DNA of 5,910 bases, from NCBI GenBank assembly GCA_029857925.1, contig JAOUGF010000162.1:1-5910 (forward strand), in the 5' to 3' direction. The translations under genes were made by a program, and so were the position numbers. Positions within the stretch are counted from its first letter, which is position 1. Each line of letters starts with the position of its first letter. Source of the DNA: Gammaproteobacteria bacterium. Lineage in GTDB: Bacteria > Pseudomonadota > Gammaproteobacteria > S012-40. Below, one piece after another: positions 5,340-5,910 of this stretch. The notes under the pieces were generated by a model. The model was not told the origin of the DNA and searched no databases. It worked only from the letters and a program-made list of their open reading frames with translations.

Positions 5340-5910
5340 ATGAGTAAGATCGCGATGATCGTAACGTTTGGCCTGGCCATAGTACCCATTGCAGTGGTCA
5401 ATGCGGCGGACAACGGCAAGCCCGTCACCTCAGCCGAGGTCACAGGGTCGGTGCCTACCCAATTAAATGTTTCTAATGCCAATGTCTTCAATCGTTTGTT
5501 GAAGAAAGACAAAGAGCGTAATTCCGCGCCACCGACGGACGGTATCCACGATGCGGACAACGAGGGCACGCACCAGTTGCAGCCGCCGAAAATCGCCTAT
5601 GAAGGCTTTCCGACGACGGATTTTGGAAACTATATCGACTGGGTAAAGGCCTTAAACGGCGGTAACATCAATCCTCGGTATGATCGCGAAGACCCAAGTG
5701 TAGAGCCTATTGTGATGGATTTGGATATCTTGCGTGAGGTGAAGGCCTCTATGCCGGACGTTATTTTTCCGCATAAGCCGCATACCCAGTGGTTACATTG
5801 TTCCAATTGTCACCCTAAAATATTCAAGCCACAGCGTGGTTCCAACCAGATTAATATGTCACAGATTTTGTTGGGTCAAAAGTGCGGCGTATGTCACGGT
5901 AAAGTGTCAT
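5340..5910 (+). CDS. Periplasmic multiheme cytochrome c with c7-type heme module (3' end outside window)
   Basis: ATG 5340 opens a frame that runs unbroken to the right edge, with 190 residues visible. The signal peptide covers 1-22 (MSKIAMIVTFG...VVNA, cleaved before ADNGK). Residues of about 23-140 carry no heme site and include an Asn/Lys-rich stretch (NVFNRLLKKDKERN) and the segment DGIHDADNEGTHQLQPP, then a mixed region ending in DLDILREVKASMPDV. The heme part begins with FPHKPH at about 144-149, then CSNCH 154-158 and CGVCH 182-186. This layout matches the upstream protein: FPHxxH, CxxCH, about 23 residues with GxNxIxM...GQ, then CGxCH. A third CxxCH is expected just beyond the edge. 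It is a likely second periplasmic electron carrier; the long heme-free extension may dock to a partner such as the barrel or an inner-membrane quinol oxidase. That role is inference. Confidence 0.88.
   Translation, partial: MSKIAMIVTFGLAIVPIAVVNAADNGKPVTSAEVTGSVPTQLNVSNANVFNRLLKKDKERNSAPPTDGIHDADNEGTHQLQPPKIAYEGFPTTDFGNYIDWVKALNGGNINPRYDREDPSVEPIVMDLDILREVKASMPDVIFPHKPHTQWLHCSNCHPKIFKPQRGSNQINMSQILLGQKCGVCHGKVS

Overview
The window carries six genes, all on the + strand. It looks like part of a locus for exporting multiheme c-type cytochromes in a Gram-negative bacterium. Four of the products have Sec signal peptides and a fifth, the long barrel protein, has a likely one. One product is a large outer-membrane beta-barrel. 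Eight complete heme c sites (CxxCH) occur in three genes, with at least one more expected past the right edge. Codon use and moderate-to-high GC suit a proteobacterium (Pseudomonadota) or a similar metal-, sulfur- or nitrogen-cycling lineage. The sequence alone does not fix the genus.

Layout. (1) 2-823: the 3' part of an NHL-repeat, six-bladed beta-propeller protein, cut by the left edge. (2) 824-926: a short intergenic stretch with an inverted repeat and a G7 tract next to the next start codon. (3) 927-1802: a secreted tetraheme cytochrome c with exactly four CxxCH motifs and exactly four other histidines. (4) 1808-2749: a periplasmic parvulin-type (SurA/PrsA-like) peptidyl-prolyl isomerase, 5 nt downstream and probably translationally coupled; both expected active-site histidines appear replaced. 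(5) 2750-2874: an intergenic region with a perfect 6+6 bp palindrome and a hairpin. (6) 2875-4815: an outer-membrane beta-barrel of about 646 residues ending in an aromatic residue. (7) 4816-4913: an intergenic region with a hairpin, a consensus TATAAT and a T8 tract. (8) 4914-5327: a small periplasmic triheme c7-like cytochrome. (9) 5340 to past the right edge: a second cytochrome with the same heme module after a long N-terminal extension. It begins 12 nt downstream of its neighbour behind a perfect Shine-Dalgarno.

Working model (inference). The two c7-type proteins carry electrons in the periplasm, the barrel bridges the outer membrane, and the tetraheme protein is the terminal, possibly filament-forming, cytochrome. 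The isomerase-like protein and the propeller would help fold, escort or assemble it. This combination resembles the gene neighbourhoods described for extracellular cytochrome nanowires of the Geobacter OmcE type, although no large barrel-plugging cytochrome such as MtrA is visible here. I see no mobile element, CRISPR array, tRNA or rRNA.
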